Below, one piece after another: positions 33,623-43,178 of a stretch of 64,000 bases of DNA. The stretch lies in NCBI GenBank assembly GCA_964384025.1, contig CAYLJJ010000016.1, positions 19,376 through 83,375 of the forward strand, written 5' to 3'. The position numbers and the translations under genes are program-made. Every line of letters begins with the position of its first letter. The first letter of the stretch is position 1. The notes under the pieces were generated by a model. It ran no database searches and was not told where the DNA came from. It was given only the letters and a program-made list of their open reading frames with translations. Source of the stretch: CAYLJJ01 sp964384025. GTDB lineage: Bacteria; Myxococcota_A; Bradymonadia; UBA7976; UBA1532.

Positions 33623-36600
33623 ATGGCATCCATCGTCCAAAAGAATTTCAGAATCCGAAACAGCTACGGACAGATCGAGAAGGTGATCGAGATCCCCAAC
33701 CTGATCGATCTCCAAAAGCGAAGCTATGAGAAGTTTCTGCAGATGGGGGTCCCCCCTGACGAGCGGGAAGAGACAGGCCTCCAGGGGGTCTTTAAGTCTG
33801 TTTTTCCCATCAAGGATTTTAATGAGACCTGCTCTTTGGAGTTCGTCTCTTACCACCTAGAGCGTCCCAAGTATGACGTAGAGGAGTGCCATCAGCGGGG
33901 GATGACCTTCGCAGCACCTCTCAAGGTGGTGATCCGTTTGGTGGTCTGGGACAAAGATGAGTTGGCGGGGCTTCCCTCCATCCGAGATGTCAAGGAGCAG
34001 GAGGTTTACTTCGGCGAGATCCCTCTGCAAACCGATGAGGGGACCTTCATCATCAATGGTACTGAACGCGTGGTGGTCAGTCAGCTCCACCGCTCTCCAG
34101 GTGCCTTCTTTGATCACGATAAGGGAAAGAGCCACTCCTCTGGTAAGCTCCTCTATAGCGCTCGGGTGATCCCCTACCGCGGCTCCTGGCTGGACTTTGA
34201 GTTCGATGTTAAAGATATCCTACATGTGCGTATTGATCGTCGTCGTAAGCTGCCCGCGACGATCCTCTTAAGGTCTATTGGCTACTCTGCAGAGAATTTG
34301 CTCTCTCTATATTATGATCAAGAGACTATCCTCTTGGGTGAGCCCGGGAGTGATATTTTCTTCCATCGACCTGACGACATGAACCTCTTGTTGGGCAGAA
34401 AAACCAATTTAGAGGTGCTCTCTCCTTCTGGGGAGACAATCGTCCTTAAAAACCGCAAGTTTTCCAGGCGAGCGCTCAAAAAGATGCAGAAGTTGGGCAT
34501 CAAAGAGCTGCCCATGATGCCTGAAGATGTCATCGGTGCGGTGTTGGCCGAAGATGTCGTCGATATGAACACGGGAGAGCTGCTTTTAGAGACCAATGAG
34601 GAGTTGACAGAGAGCAACATTGAGGACTTGCGCAAAAAAGGCGTTAGAGAGCTGCGCACCCTCATCATCGACAACGTCAACTCAGGCCCCTCTCTGCGTA
34701 AGACCCTCATGGTCGATAAAGTGGAGAGCCCTGATGAAGCGGTCTTGGAGATCTACAAGCGTCTCCGTCCGGGTGATCCACCCACCCTGGACACCGCCTA
34801 TAAGCTCTTCAACAACCTCTTCTTCAATCCAGAACGTTATGATCTCAGCAAGGTTGGGCGACTCAAACTGAACCATAAGTTCCAGGTAGATGAACCCCTG
34901 GACAACTCCATCCTCACCAAGCGAGACATCGTAGAGGTGGTGCGCTATCTCCTGTCACTCAAGGATGGTCGCACAGAACTCAATAAATTGGCGGTGAATA
35001 TCAAGCGTGATCTGACCGAGATCGCGCGTAAGGAGGAGGCGGTCTTTGAGTCGGATGGAGAAAGCGACCTCTACTCCATCACCGAAGAGATTCAAAACCT
35101 CAAGGATGGGGTTGAGTTGCTGCGAGAGAGGCTGGCTCGGGGAGAGGGAGAGAGCTTCCCAGTCAAGATCGACGACATCGATCACCTGGGCAACCGCCGC
35201 GTTCGAGCGGTGGGCGAGTTGATGGAGAATCAGTACCGTATCGGGCTGGTGCGTATGGAGCGCGCCATCAAAGAGCGTATGAGCATGTCTCAAGAGATCG
35301 AGACTCTCATGCCCCACGACCTGATCAACGCCAAGCCTGTCTCAGCGGTGGTACGAGAGTACTTTGGCTCCAGCCAGCTCTCCCAGTTTATGGATCAGAC
35401 CAACCCCCTCTCAGAGGTTACCCATAAGCGGCGGCTCTCCGCCTTGGGACCTGGGGGTTTGACCAGAGAGCGTGCGGGCTTTGAGGTCCGGGATGTTCAT
35501 ATGACCCACTATGGTCGTATCTGCCCCATCGAGACCCCAGAAGGTCCGAACATCGGCCTCATCGCTTCGCTCTCCACTTTCGCCCGAGTCAACAACTTTG
35601 GCTTTATCGAGACCCCCTACCGGAAGGTCAAGGAGGGGATCGTCTCTCAGGAGTATCCACGCTACTATAGTGCACTGGAGGAGGAGCGTAACCATGTCGC
35701 TCAGGCCAACGCTCCCCTGGACGAGGAGAATCGACTCCTAGAAGAGACGATTAACGCTCGCCGCGCGGCTGACTTCCTCATGGTCCTCCCTGAGCAGATC
35801 AACTTGATGGATGTGAGCCCCAACCAGCTTGTCTCTGTCGCTGCTTCGTTGATCCCCTTCCTAGAGAATGATGACGCCAACCGCGCCCTCATGGGCTCCA
35901 ATATGCAGCGTCAGGCGGTGCCCCTCCTGGTCACCGAGGCGCCCTTGGTAGGTACCGGCATCGAGTTTATGGTGGCCAGAGACTCTGGAGTCACCTCTGT
36001 CGCCAAGAACAGCGGCGTGGTGGAGTCTGTAGATGCCACCCGTATTGTCGTCAAGCTCGATGATGAAGAGATCTCAGCCAAACCGGATATCTACAACCTG
36101 TTGAAGTTCAGGCGCTCCAACCAGAACACCTGTATCAATCAACACCCCATCGTCACCAAGGGGGATCGGATCCAGCGAGGAGATGTCATCGCTGATGGTC
36201 CCGGCACCGACACGGGTGAGCTGGCCCTGGGTCGAAATATGACCGTGGCCTTTATGCCTTGGGGGGGCTACAACTTTGAGGACTCCATCCTCATCTCTGA
36301 GAAGCTGATCAAGGAGGATTGTTACACCTCCATCCATATCGAAGAGTTTGAGTGTATCGCCCGTGACACCAAGCTGGGCAAAGAGGAGATCACCAAGGAT
36401 ATCCCCAACGTCGCTGAAGAGGCTCTGGCTGATCTAGATGAGTCGGGTATCGTCCGTATCGGCGCTGAGGTGAAGTCGGGAGATATCCTCGTCGGTAAGA
36501 TCACCCCCAAGGGAGAGACCCAGCTCAGCCCTGAAGAGAAGCTGCTGCGCGCCATCTTTGGTGAGAAGGCCGGAGATGTACGCGACACCTCTCTGAGGGT

Positions 36601-37930
36601 CTCTCCAGGAGTCGTGGGCACGGTGATCGACGCCAAGGTGTTTAGCCGCCGAGGCATCGAAAAGGACGAGCGGGCTCAGGATATTGAGGACGCTGAGATC
36701 GCCAAGCTGGAGAAGGATCAGAATGACCAGATCAAGATCCTTCGCAACAGCGCCTATCAGAGGATCCGTGGACTCCTGATAGGACAGAGCGTCTCCAGCC
36801 GCTTGGTTGATGATCGAGGTCAGGTCCTTCTGGACTATGACACACTCCTCACCGAGGAGATGATCGACAGTGTTCCTCAGATGTACTGGAACATCATTGA
36901 GATCTACAGCACTGATGGAACAGCACAGAGGATCGAGCAGATCGTCGATGATCTGCGTGAAGAGATCCAAGCGATTCGAGTGCTCTTCCAGGAGAAGATC
37001 AACAAGCTCAAGAAAGGTGATGAGCTGCCTCCGGGCGTGATCAAGATGGTCAAGGTCTATGTGGCCATCAAGCGCAAGCTTCAGGTGGGTGATAAGATGG
37101 CGGGGCGCCATGGTAACAAGGGTGTCATCTCCCGCATCCTCCCCGAAGAGGATATGCCCTTCCTCCCTGATGGTACCCCTGTAGAGATGGTCCTCAATCC
37201 CCTGGGTGTGCCCAGCCGGATGAACATCGGTCAAATCCTGGAGACCCACCTGGGTTGGGCCGCGCGAGGTCTGGGACAGCGCCTCAACAGGATGGTGGAG
37301 GAGCACTACAGCACCTCAGCTCTCAAAGAGGAGCTGAAACGCTACTACAGCTTACCCGAACACCAAGCGCTTATCGCCAAGATGGATGATGATGATGTTC
37401 GCTGGGCCATCCGTAAGATCAAGCGAGGGCTGCATGTCGCCAGCCCTGTCTTTGATGGTGCTACAGAGGAGAGCATTCGAGAAGCCTTGAAATTGGCCGG
37501 GTTCCATGAATCGGGGCAGACGGTGCTCTTTGATGGTCGCACAGGAGATGCTTTTGATGGGCATGTTACTGTTGGCATCATGTATGTGCTCAAATTGCAC
37601 CATTTGGTTGATGATAAGATCCATGCGCGCTCTATCGGTCCTTACAGCCTCGTTACCCAACAACCTCTAGGGGGTAAAGCTCAATTTGGAGGTCAGCGTT
37701 TGGGAGAGATGGAAGTCTGGGCCATGGAGGCTTATGGAGCTGCTTTTGCACTCCAAGAATTCCTCACTGTTAAATCTGACGATGTTTTGGGCCGCACACG
37801 GATGTATGAAGCCATTGTCAAGGGTGAAAATGTCCTTGAAAGTGGTCTACCTGAATCATTTAATGTTCTACTCAAAGAGCTTCAGAGCCTCTCTCTGGAT
37901 GTGGAACTGGTTGAAAACGAGCAACTTTAA
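33623..37930 (+). CDS. rpoB: DNA-directed RNA polymerase subunit beta
   Basis: 1435 residues, about 90 longer than E. coli. Forms the catalytic core with beta-prime. The rifampicin pocket (around residue 583) reads SSQLSQFMDQTNPLSEVTHK then RRLSALG, with the key Asp, His and Ser unchanged, so the enzyme should be rifampicin-sensitive. Also visible are IETPEGPNIGLIASLSTFAR, the AGRHGNKGVISRI catalytic segment and the C-terminal PLGGKAQFGGQRLGEMEVWA. The last about 450 bases use visibly more A/T-ending codons than the rest. rpoC starts 17 bases later. Confidence 0.98.
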   Translation: MASIVQKNFRIRNSYGQIEKVIEIPNLIDLQKRSYEKFLQMGVPPDEREETGLQGVFKSVFPIKDFNETCSLEFVSYHLERPKYDVEECHQRGMTFAAPLKVVIRLVVWDKDELAGLPSIRDVKEQEVYFGEIPLQTDEGTFIINGTERVVVSQLHRSPGAFFDHDKGKSHSSGKLLYSARVIPYRGSWLDFEFDVKDILHVRIDRRRKLPATILLRSIGYSAENLLSLYYDQETILLGEPGSDIFFHRPDDMNLLLGRKTNLEVLSPSGETIVLKNRKFSRRALKKMQKLGIKELPMMPEDVIGAVLAEDVVDMNTGELLLETNEELTESNIEDLRKKGVRELRTLIIDNVNSGPSLRKTLMVDKVESPDEAVLEIYKRLRPGDPPTLDTAYKLFNNLFFNPERYDLSKVGRLKLNHKFQVDEPLDNSILTKRDIVEVVRYLLSLKDGRTELNKLAVNIKRDLTEIARKEEAVFESDGESDLYSITEEIQNLKDGVELLRERLARGEGESFPVKIDDIDHLGNRRVRAVGELMENQYRIGLVRMERAIKERMSMSQEIETLMPHDLINAKPVSAVVREYFGSSQLSQFMDQTNPLSEVTHKRRLSALGPGGLTRERAGFEVRDVHMTHYGRICPIETPEGPNIGLIASLSTFARVNNFGFIETPYRKVKEGIVSQEYPRYYSALEEERNHVAQANAPLDEENRLLEETINARRAADFLMVLPEQINLMDVSPNQLVSVAASLIPFLENDDANRALMGSNMQRQAVPLLVTEAPLVGTGIEFMVARDSGVTSVAKNSGVVESVDATRIVVKLDDEEISAKPDIYNLLKFRRSNQNTCINQHPIVTKGDRIQRGDVIADGPGTDTGELALGRNMTVAFMPWGGYNFEDSILISEKLIKEDCYTSIHIEEFECIARDTKLGKEEITKDIPNVAEEALADLDESGIVRIGAEVKSGDILVGKITPKGETQLSPEEKLLRAIFGEKAGDVRDTSLRVSPGVVGTVIDAKVFSRRGIEKDERAQDIEDAEIAKLEKDQNDQIKILRNSAYQRIRGLLIGQSVSSRLVDDRGQVLLDYDTLLTEEMIDSVPQMYWNIIEIYSTDGTAQRIEQIVDDLREEIQAIRVLFQEKINKLKKGDELPPGVIKMVKVYVAIKRKLQVGDKMAGRHGNKGVISRILPEEDMPFLPDGTPVEMVLNPLGVPSRMNIGQILETHLGWAARGLGQRLNRMVEEHYSTSALKEELKRYYSLPEHQALIAKMDDDDVRWAIRKIKRGLHVASPVFDGATEESIREALKLAGFHESGQTVLFDGRTGDAFDGHVTVGIMYVLKLHHLVDDKIHARSIGPYSLVTQQPLGGKAQFGGQRLGEMEVWAMEAYGAAFALQEFLTVKSDDVLGRTRMYEAIVKGENVLESGLPESFNVLLKELQSLSLDVELVENEQL

Positions 37931-37947
37931 GCGCAGAGGAATACGCA

Positions 37948-40900
37948 ATGAAGGACATCTTCAACTTCTTTGAGAAGCCTAAGGATCCTCTGAGCTTTAG
38001 CGCGATCCGCATCTCGTTAGCCAATCCAGAAAAGATCCTCTCGTGGTCTTTTGGAGAGGTCAAAAAGCCAGAGACGATCAACTATCGGACATTCAAGCCT
38101 GAGAGAGATGGTCTTTTCTGCGCTAAGATTTTTGGTCCTGTAAAAGACTATGAGTGCCTATGTGGCAAGTATAAGCGCATGAAGCACCGTGGTGTTGTCT
38201 GTGAGAAATGCGGCGTGGAGGTGATCCAGAGCCGCGTTCGCAGAGAGCGCCTTGGTCACATCAGCTTGGCGACGCCCGTCGCTCATATCTGGTTCCTCAA
38301 GAGCCTCCCCAGTCGTATTGGAAACCTCCTCGATATCACCCTTAAGGATGTGGAGCGGGTCCTCTACTGTGTCGCCTATGCCGTAACGGACAAGGGCAAT
38401 ACAGAGCTGGAGATCGGGGATATCCTCAGCGAGGATGAGTACTACGATGCCCTGGACCAGTATGGGGATGATGCCTTTGAGGCGGGTATGGGGGCTGACG
38501 CCGTACGCAAGATCCTCCAGACCCTGAATATCCCTGAACTCTCTACAGAGCTGCGTCAAGCGATGCGAGAGGCCACCAGCGAGGCCAAACGCAAGAAGAT
38601 CTCCAAGCGCCTCAAGGTAGTTGAAGCTCTCAAGGGCAGTGGAAACAAGCCTGAGTTTATGATCCTTGAGGTGGTGCCGGTCATTCCACCCGATCTGCGA
38701 CCCTTGGTCCCTCTGGACGGAGGACGCTTTGCGACTTCAGATCTCAATGATCTCTACCGCCGAGTGATCAACCGCAATAACCGCCTCAAGCGCCTCCAGG
38801 AGCTGAACGCTCCAGAGATCATCATCCGTAACGAGAAGCGGATGCTGCAAGAGGCGGTTGACGCGCTCTTTGATAATGGTCGTCGAGGCAAGGCGATTAC
38901 GGGTCCCAACAAGCGCCCCCTCAAATCTCTCAGTGATATGATCAAGGGCAAACAGGGGCGCTTCCGTCAAAACTTGTTGGGCAAGCGTGTAGATTACTCT
39001 GGCCGCTCTGTCATCGTGGTGGGTCCCGATCTGCGCCTACATCAGTGCGGTCTGCCCAAGAAGATGGCTCTGGAGCTGTTTAAGCCCTTCATCTACAACA
39101 AGCTGGAGGAGCGAGGACATGTCACCACGATCAAGACCGCTAAGCGAATGGTTGAGAAGGAGAAGTCGGAGGTCTGGGATATCTTGGATGAGGTGATCCG
39201 CGAGCACCCCATCCTCCTCAACCGCGCTCCTACTCTTCACCGCTTGGGGATTCAGGCCTTTGAGCCTGTGCTCATCGAGGGGAAGGCGATTCAGCTCCAC
39301 CCCCTGGTCTGTGTCGCCTTTAACGCGGACTTCGATGGGGATCAGATGGCCGTGCATGTGCCCCTCTCTGTTGAAGCGCAGATCGAGGCTCGTGTGCTCA
39401 TGATGAGCAGCAACAATATCCTGAGCCCTGCCAACGGTCAGCCCATCATCGTACCCACCCAAGATATCGTCTTGGGTTGCTACTATATGACTCGGGAGCG
39501 TCCCCTCGCCAAGGGTGAGGGCTTTGTCTTCTCGGGAGCTGATGAGACCCATATGGCCTATGACAACGACATCGTTGATCTCCAGGCCAAGATCCGCTGC
39601 CGCATCCAAGGCGAGCTGGTGGAGACTACGGTGGGGCGTGTGCTCCTCAGTGAGATCCTCCCTGAAAACCTGCCCTTCAAGCATGTCAATAAGGTGATGG
39701 GCAAGAAGGAGTTGGCTGCGCTCATCGACGCTTCTTACCGTCGCTGTCCCGCCAAGGATACGGTGATCCTCTCTGATCGTCTCAAGACCCTCGGCTACGC
39801 TCACGCCACCCGCGCGGGGATCTCTATCTCTGTGGGAGATCTCTCCATCCCCAAAGAGAAGGCGGTGCTCCTCAATCAGGCCAATGAGGATGTACGAGAT
39901 ATCCAAAAGCAGTATTTCGAGGGCCTGATCACCAACGGTGAGCGCTACAACAAGGTGGTTGATATCTGGGCCCAGGCCACCGAGGAGGTCGCGGGGGCGA
40001 TGATGGACGCCATCGGCAAAGAGACCTTTGTCGATAAAAATGGAGGGAGCTTTGAGGGACCCTCCTTCAACCCAGTCTATATCATGGCTGATTCAGGTGC
40101 CCGAGGTGGTCCTGCTCAGATCCGTCAGCTGGCGGGGATGCGTGGTCTGATGGCTAAGCCATCAGGAGAGATCATCGAGACCCCGATCACGGCCAACTTC
40201 CGTGAGGGGCTCTCTGTCCTCCAATACTTCATCTCTACTCACGGGGCTCGTAAGGGTCTGGCAGATACCGCCCTCAAGACCGCCAACTCCGGTTATTTGA
40301 CGCGGCGTCTTGTGGATGTCGCTCAGGACGCCATCGTCAATGAATATGATTGTGGAACCTTGGATGGGATGGAGGTCAGCGCCCTAGTAGAAGCCGGAGA
40401 GGTGATCGAGCGCCTCGGAGATCGCATCTTGGGTCGCGTGGTCCTGGATGACATCTTTGATCCTCACAGCAACGAGATCTTGGTGCAGGCGGGCACCGAA
40501 CTGGGTGAGGCCCTGGTTGAGAAGATCGAGGACGCGGGTGTTCACCGTGTCATGATCCGCTCTGTGCTCACCTGCCAGACCAAGCGGGGGGTCTGTATCA
40601 AGTGTTATGGCCGCGATCTGGCGCGGGGTCGTACTGTGAATATCGGTGAAGCGGTTGGGGTTATCGCCGCTCAGTCCATCGGTGAGCCAGGCACTCAGCT
40701 CACCATGCGCACCTTTCACATCGGTGGCGCAGCCTCTCGGCGCGCAGAGCAGAGCACTCTGGAGACACGCGGCCCTGGGACGCTCAAGCTAGACAACCTA
40801 GAGACCGTGAGCATCGATATGCCGGATGGGAGCGAAAACCTGGTGGTGATGAACCGTCAGGGTGAGGTTCTCATCCTCAATGAGAACGGTCAGGAGCGTG

Positions 40901-42054
40901 AGCGTTATCAGCTCGTCTATGGTGCTCGTCTCCTCTTTAAAGAGGGCGCATATGTCAACGCGGGCCAGACCATCGCTGAATGGGACCCCTTCTCAGTACC
41001 TATCCTCACCGATGTCTCAGGGGTCGTGAAGTTTAAGGACATCAAGGAGGGGCAAACGATCAACGAGGAGATGGATGAGGTCACAGGGCTCTCAGCCAAG
41101 GTCGTAATGGAGAGCAAGGACGCTGAGAAACGTCCCCACATCTTCATCTGCGATCCTAAGAGCGGCAAGCTGATACAGCGAGGGGAGCGAGGTGAGGCTC
41201 GCTATATGCTCCCTGTGGGCACCAATATCGTGGTCAATGATGGCGACTTGGTGAGGGCGGGTGAGATCATCGCCAAGATGACCCGTGAGAGCTCCAAGAC
41301 CAAGGACATCACCGGAGGTCTGCCTCGGGTCGCTGAACTCTTTGAGGCGCGTAAGCCCAAGGAGCAGGCTATCGTCAGCGAGATCGATGGTATGGTGGAG
41401 TTTGGGAAGGACACAAAGGGCAAGCGCAAGGTTATCGTCCGCCCCGAGATTGGAGATCCCAAAGAATATCTGATCCCCAAGGGTCGCGCTCTCTCTGTCC
41501 GAGAGCAGGATATCATCCGTGCGGGAGAGGCTCTTATGGATGGAGCCGCCAACCCCCACGACATCCTCAAGATCCTGGGAGAGAAGGAGCTGGCCAAGTA
41601 TCTCCTGGACGAGATCCAGGAGGTCTATCGTCTCCAAGGTGTTCGTATCAACGATAAGCATGTTGAGGTGATTGTCCGTCAGATGCTCCGTCGTATCCGC
41701 ATCCGGGATGTGGGTGACACTCAATTCCTCCCCCAAGAGACCGTAGAGAAGTGGGTCTTTGAGGAGGAGAATGAGCGTATCACCGATCTAGGCGGGAGAG
41801 CCGCGGTGGGTGAGCCCCTCCTCTTGGGGATCACCAAAGCTTCTCTCTCGACCGAATCCTTCATCTCGGCCTCCTCTTTCCAGGAAACAACGAAGGTGCT
41901 CACTGAGGCGGCTCTCTCGGGCAAGATCGACTACCTTCGTGGGCTCAAAGAGAACGTGATCATGGGTCGCTTGATCCCCGCAGGGACAGGTCTGCCCGGT
42001 TATCGAGAGCTGAACATTGAGGTAGATGAAGCGGAACCAGAGTCCGCCCGCTAA
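37948..42054 (+). CDS. rpoC: DNA-directed RNA polymerase subunit beta-prime
   Basis: 1368 residues. The N-terminal zinc finger (ECLCGKYKRMKHRGVVCEKC), the active-site NADFDGDQMAVHVPLS at about residue 459 with its three Mg-binding Asp residues, the GEPGTQLTMRTFHIGGAASR trigger-loop region, and the second zinc site (CQTKRGVCIKCYGRDLARG) are all intact. Co-transcribed with rpoB (17-base gap, ATG at 37948). A strong promoter begins eight bases after its stop, so downstream genes are not solely dependent on the rpoBC transcript. Confidence 0.98.
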   Translation: MKDIFNFFEKPKDPLSFSAIRISLANPEKILSWSFGEVKKPETINYRTFKPERDGLFCAKIFGPVKDYECLCGKYKRMKHRGVVCEKCGVEVIQSRVRRERLGHISLATPVAHIWFLKSLPSRIGNLLDITLKDVERVLYCVAYAVTDKGNTELEIGDILSEDEYYDALDQYGDDAFEAGMGADAVRKILQTLNIPELSTELRQAMREATSEAKRKKISKRLKVVEALKGSGNKPEFMILEVVPVIPPDLRPLVPLDGGRFATSDLNDLYRRVINRNNRLKRLQELNAPEIIIRNEKRMLQEAVDALFDNGRRGKAITGPNKRPLKSLSDMIKGKQGRFRQNLLGKRVDYSGRSVIVVGPDLRLHQCGLPKKMALELFKPFIYNKLEERGHVTTIKTAKRMVEKEKSEVWDILDEVIREHPILLNRAPTLHRLGIQAFEPVLIEGKAIQLHPLVCVAFNADFDGDQMAVHVPLSVEAQIEARVLMMSSNNILSPANGQPIIVPTQDIVLGCYYMTRERPLAKGEGFVFSGADETHMAYDNDIVDLQAKIRCRIQGELVETTVGRVLLSEILPENLPFKHVNKVMGKKELAALIDASYRRCPAKDTVILSDRLKTLGYAHATRAGISISVGDLSIPKEKAVLLNQANEDVRDIQKQYFEGLITNGERYNKVVDIWAQATEEVAGAMMDAIGKETFVDKNGGSFEGPSFNPVYIMADSGARGGPAQIRQLAGMRGLMAKPSGEIIETPITANFREGLSVLQYFISTHGARKGLADTALKTANSGYLTRRLVDVAQDAIVNEYDCGTLDGMEVSALVEAGEVIERLGDRILGRVVLDDIFDPHSNEILVQAGTELGEALVEKIEDAGVHRVMIRSVLTCQTKRGVCIKCYGRDLARGRTVNIGEAVGVIAAQSIGEPGTQLTMRTFHIGGAASRRAEQSTLETRGPGTLKLDNLETVSIDMPDGSENLVVMNRQGEVLILNENGQERERYQLVYGARLLFKEGAYVNAGQTIAEWDPFSVPILTDVSGVVKFKDIKEGQTINEEMDEVTGLSAKVVMESKDAEKRPHIFICDPKSGKLIQRGERGEARYMLPVGTNIVVNDGDLVRAGEIIAKMTRESSKTKDITGGLPRVAELFEARKPKEQAIVSEIDGMVEFGKDTKGKRKVIVRPEIGDPKEYLIPKGRALSVREQDIIRAGEALMDGAANPHDILKILGEKELAKYLLDEIQEVYRLQGVRINDKHVEVIVRQMLRRIRIRDVGDTQFLPQETVEKWVFEEENERITDLGGRAAVGEPLLLGITKASLSTESFISASSFQETTKVLTEAALSGKIDYLRGLKENVIMGRLIPAGTGLPGYRELNIEVDEAEPESAR

Positions 42055-42061
42055 AAAGCTC

Positions 42062-42089
42062 TTGACTCTTCAAACGTCCCGCCTATAAT
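42062..42089 (+). promoter_or_regulatory. Strong promoter upstream of rpsL
   Basis: TTGACT (42062-42067) and a perfect TATAAT (42084-42089) with a 16-base spacer, eight bases after the rpoC stop. It should give an mRNA with a leader of about 210 bases before rpsL. Confidence 0.75.
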
Positions 42090-42144
42090 CCCGCCACTGT
42101 TCGCCGCCGATCTAATGGGCTGTTTTTGGTTCTTCGGTGACGAC

Positions 42145-42250
42145 GGTGATAACCCGGAAAGGCGTGCCGCGAGACGGTCTCGAACCACCGGGGGGTTGTG
42201 TCGTGCGAGAGCACACACCTGCCGCATCAGGCAACCCGCCGAAGGTTATC
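42145..42250 (+). promoter_or_regulatory. Structured RNA leader upstream of rpsL
   Basis: A closing helix GATAACC/GGTTATC (42148-42154, 42244-42250) continues with CGG/CCG (42155-42157, 42239-42241) across a two-base bulge. Inside are a hairpin CGAGA/TCTCG (42170-42174, 42178-42182) and a stem GGGTTG/CAACCC (42193-42198, 42232-42237). The latter encloses GTGC-GAGA-GCAC (42203-42214) and CCTG/CAGG (42218-42221, 42228-42231). It ends 60 bases before the rpsL start. I know no named RNA family that it fits. Confidence 0.6.
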
Positions 42251-42310
42251 CCTATCACTGTAGAACTTTTAATCAGGCGCAGAGGCGTCTAAACCGAGGG
42301 TGAATCCGGC

Positions 42311-42685
42311 ATGCCGACTATCAACCAGTTGGTTCGAATGGGGCGAAAGCGGAAGGTCAAGAAGACCACCGCTCCCGCTCTTCAGAGCTGTCCTCAGAAG
42401 CGCGGCGTCTGCGTTCGTGTCTATACCTCTACTCCTAAGAAGCCCAACTCGGCGCTCCGTAAGGTCGCACGTGTGCGCCTTACGACCGGGATCGAGGTCA
42501 CGAGCTATATTCCTGGTGAAGGACACAACCTTCAAGAGCACTCCGTGGTTCTGATCCGCGGTGGCCGAGTGAAGGACCTCCCCGGTGTTCGTTATCACAT
42601 CATCCGCGGCACCTTGGACTCGACCGGTGTCACCGTACGTCGCCAGGCGCGCTCTAAGTACGGCGCCAAGCGCCCGAAGAAGTAG
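42311..42685 (+). CDS. rpsL: 30S ribosomal protein S12
   Basis: 124 residues, identical in length to E. coli. It lines the decoding centre. The streptomycin-relevant loops are wild type: TPKKPNSALRKVARVRLT with both Lys residues and RGGRVKDLPGVRYHIIRG. ATG at 42311 matches the family start MPTINQLVRMGRKRK. It is first in the rpsL-rpsG-fusA unit and is preceded by its own promoter and a structured leader. Confidence 0.98.
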   Translation: MPTINQLVRMGRKRKVKKTTAPALQSCPQKRGVCVRVYTSTPKKPNSALRKVARVRLTTGIEVTSYIPGEGHNLQEHSVVLIRGGRVKDLPGVRYHIIRGTLDSTGVTVRRQARSKYGAKRPKK

Positions 42686-42694
42686 GAGAGCGAG

Positions 42695-43165
42695 ATGCCC
42701 CGCCGTCGTGAAGTTCCCAAGCGCCGCATCCAGCCCGATCCCAAGTTTGGAGATCGAGTCCTGGCGAAGTTCATCAACGCCATGATGCTCAAGGGCAAGA
42801 AGTCCATCGCTGAGCGCATCGTCTATGATGCCTTTGAGATCGTCGAGAATCGGACCAAGGAAGAGCCCCTACGGATCTTCAAGAAGTCTCTTGAGAACAT
42901 CAAGCCCAGTGTTGAGGTGAAGAGCCGCCGTGTCGGTGGTTCCACCTATCAGGTGCCTGTAGAGATCCGCAACGATCGCCGTACAGCCCTGAGTTTTCGT
43001 TGGTTGATCGGCTACTCACGTAAGCGTCACGAGAAGACCATGGCGGAGAAGCTGGCGGGAGAGATCCTGGACAGCTCTGCCGGTCGCGGCAACGCCGTCA
43101 AGAAGCGTGAGGACACCCACAAGATGGCAGAGGCAAATAAAGCCTTCGCTCACTACCGCTGGTAA
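42695..43165 (+). CDS. rpsG: 30S ribosomal protein S7
   Basis: 156 residues, the common bacterial length. S7 organises the 3' domain of 16S rRNA and lies at the E site. Typical sequences are MPRRREVPKRRIQPDPKFGD, VGGSTYQVPVEIRNDRR and the C-terminal KKREDTHKMAEANKAFAHYR. Start ATG is nine bases after the rpsL stop with GGAGAG before it. fusA follows after 13 bases. Confidence 0.97.
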   Translation: MPRRREVPKRRIQPDPKFGDRVLAKFINAMMLKGKKSIAERIVYDAFEIVENRTKEEPLRIFKKSLENIKPSVEVKSRRVGGSTYQVPVEIRNDRRTALSFRWLIGYSRKRHEKTMAEKLAGEILDSSAGRGNAVKKREDTHKMAEANKAFAHYRW

Positions 43166-43178
43166 GCAGGTCCTTTCG

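Noticed and set aside
36434..37306. Long minus-strand open frame (290 codons) inside rpoB
   Set aside because: Codon-bias shadow of rpoB: no ribosome site, and the plus-strand protein is fully conserved here.
42117..42260. Possible tmRNA upstream of rpsL (starts GGGCTG and is highly structured)
   Set aside because: No tag-peptide reading frame, no tRNA-like 3' end, and the structure is complete in about 105 bases.
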